Origin: Ktedonobacterales bacterium
GTDB lineage: Bacteria > Chloroflexota > Ktedonobacteria > Ktedonobacterales > JADMIN01
Length of the DNA stretch: 14,622 nucleotides
Reading direction: 5' to 3'
NCBI GenBank assembly: GCA_025928125.1
Contig: JAICKD010000015.1
Span: 1 to 14,622 of the forward strand
Shown: piece by piece, positions 14,519 through 14,622 of the stretch
Layout: every line of letters begins with the position of its first letter
Position numbering within the stretch: position 1 is the first letter of the stretch
The notes under the pieces: model-generated
What the model saw: only the letters and a program-made list of their open reading frames with translations
Databases searched by the model: none
What the model was told of the DNA's origin: nothing
Made by a program: the position numbers and the translations under genes

Positions 14519-14622
14519 GTGGGCCGGAACAGGGCGTCAGCACAACGACGGGGACGTAGAAAAAACAGGGTCGAGCGAGTCGTGAAAGCGCTGCTCGGCA
14601 ACCTTGTCTACGTCTTTCTCGG
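14519..14622 (+). CDS. Probable start of a further membrane or exported protein (runs off window)
   Basis: From a GTG at 14519 the frame is open to the window edge, 34 codons. The GTG has GAGGTGG (14506-14512) six bases upstream. The encoded start is strongly basic (residues 2-21, many Arg/Lys) followed by a hydrophobic stretch, KALLGNLVYVFLG, as in a signal peptide or first membrane helix. It lies 44 bases after the peptidase gene and may be co-transcribed. The family cannot be told. A second in-frame GTG at 14580 is possible but lacks an SD. Confidence 0.4.
   Translation, partial: MGRNRASAQRRGRRKNRVERVVKALLGNLVYVFL

Overview
The window is high-GC bacterial DNA with compact genes. Clear purine-rich Shine-Dalgarno (SD) sites precede nearly every start, and GTG starts are common. 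The gene families suggest a member of the Chloroflexota, perhaps Ktedonobacteria-like: a very large ATP-binding LuxR-family regulator, an Rv2258c-type methyltransferase, a NfeD/flotillin pair, and a trace of an IS200/IS605 TnpB-type element. That placement is inferred from gene content only. No rRNA, tRNA, CRISPR array or complete insertion sequence was seen.

Layout. At 1-527 (minus) lies the N-terminal part of an unrecognised multi-spanning membrane protein that runs off the left edge. A cytoplasmic phospholipase-D-superfamily protein with two HKD motifs follows at 676-1806 (minus). It diverges from a 999-residue LuxR-family regulator of the ATP-binding (LAL/MalT-like) type at 2014-5013 (plus), whose likely -10 box overlaps a perfect palindrome. 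Next come a winged-helix/SAM methyltransferase (5267-6415, plus) and a class I/II PLP aminotransferase (6597-7781, plus), separated by a strong hairpin. Converging on these is a two-gene minus-strand operon: a short-chain dehydrogenase (8594-9445) followed two bases later by a LOG-family protein (7815-8591).

From 9786 the plus strand carries a probable membrane-stress or lipid-domain operon: a small membrane-anchored DUF5808-like protein, a NfeD/YqiJ-like membrane protein with an unusual 13-histidine segment, and a 570-residue flotillin. It ends at a textbook intrinsic terminator at 12875-12916. NfeD-like and flotillin proteins are known partners, so these two probably act together at the membrane.

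The 636-base gap after the flotillin (12855-13490) is visibly AT-richer. Its right half carries three consecutive hairpins and a TCAA tip typical of the right end and omega-RNA scaffold of IS200/IS605-family TnpB elements, but there is no intact tnpB. A TTGAC at 12922-12926 could be the matching left target site. This looks like a solo or internally deleted element just upstream of a secreted C39-like cysteine-peptidase homologue (13491-14474). A further gene with a basic, then hydrophobic N-terminus probably starts at 14519 and leaves the window.

Several starts were moved from the longest open frame to the SD-supported codon: 1806, 5267, 6597, 9786 and 13491. The least certain calls are the promoters, the exact limits of the mobile-element remnant and the edge gene at 14519.
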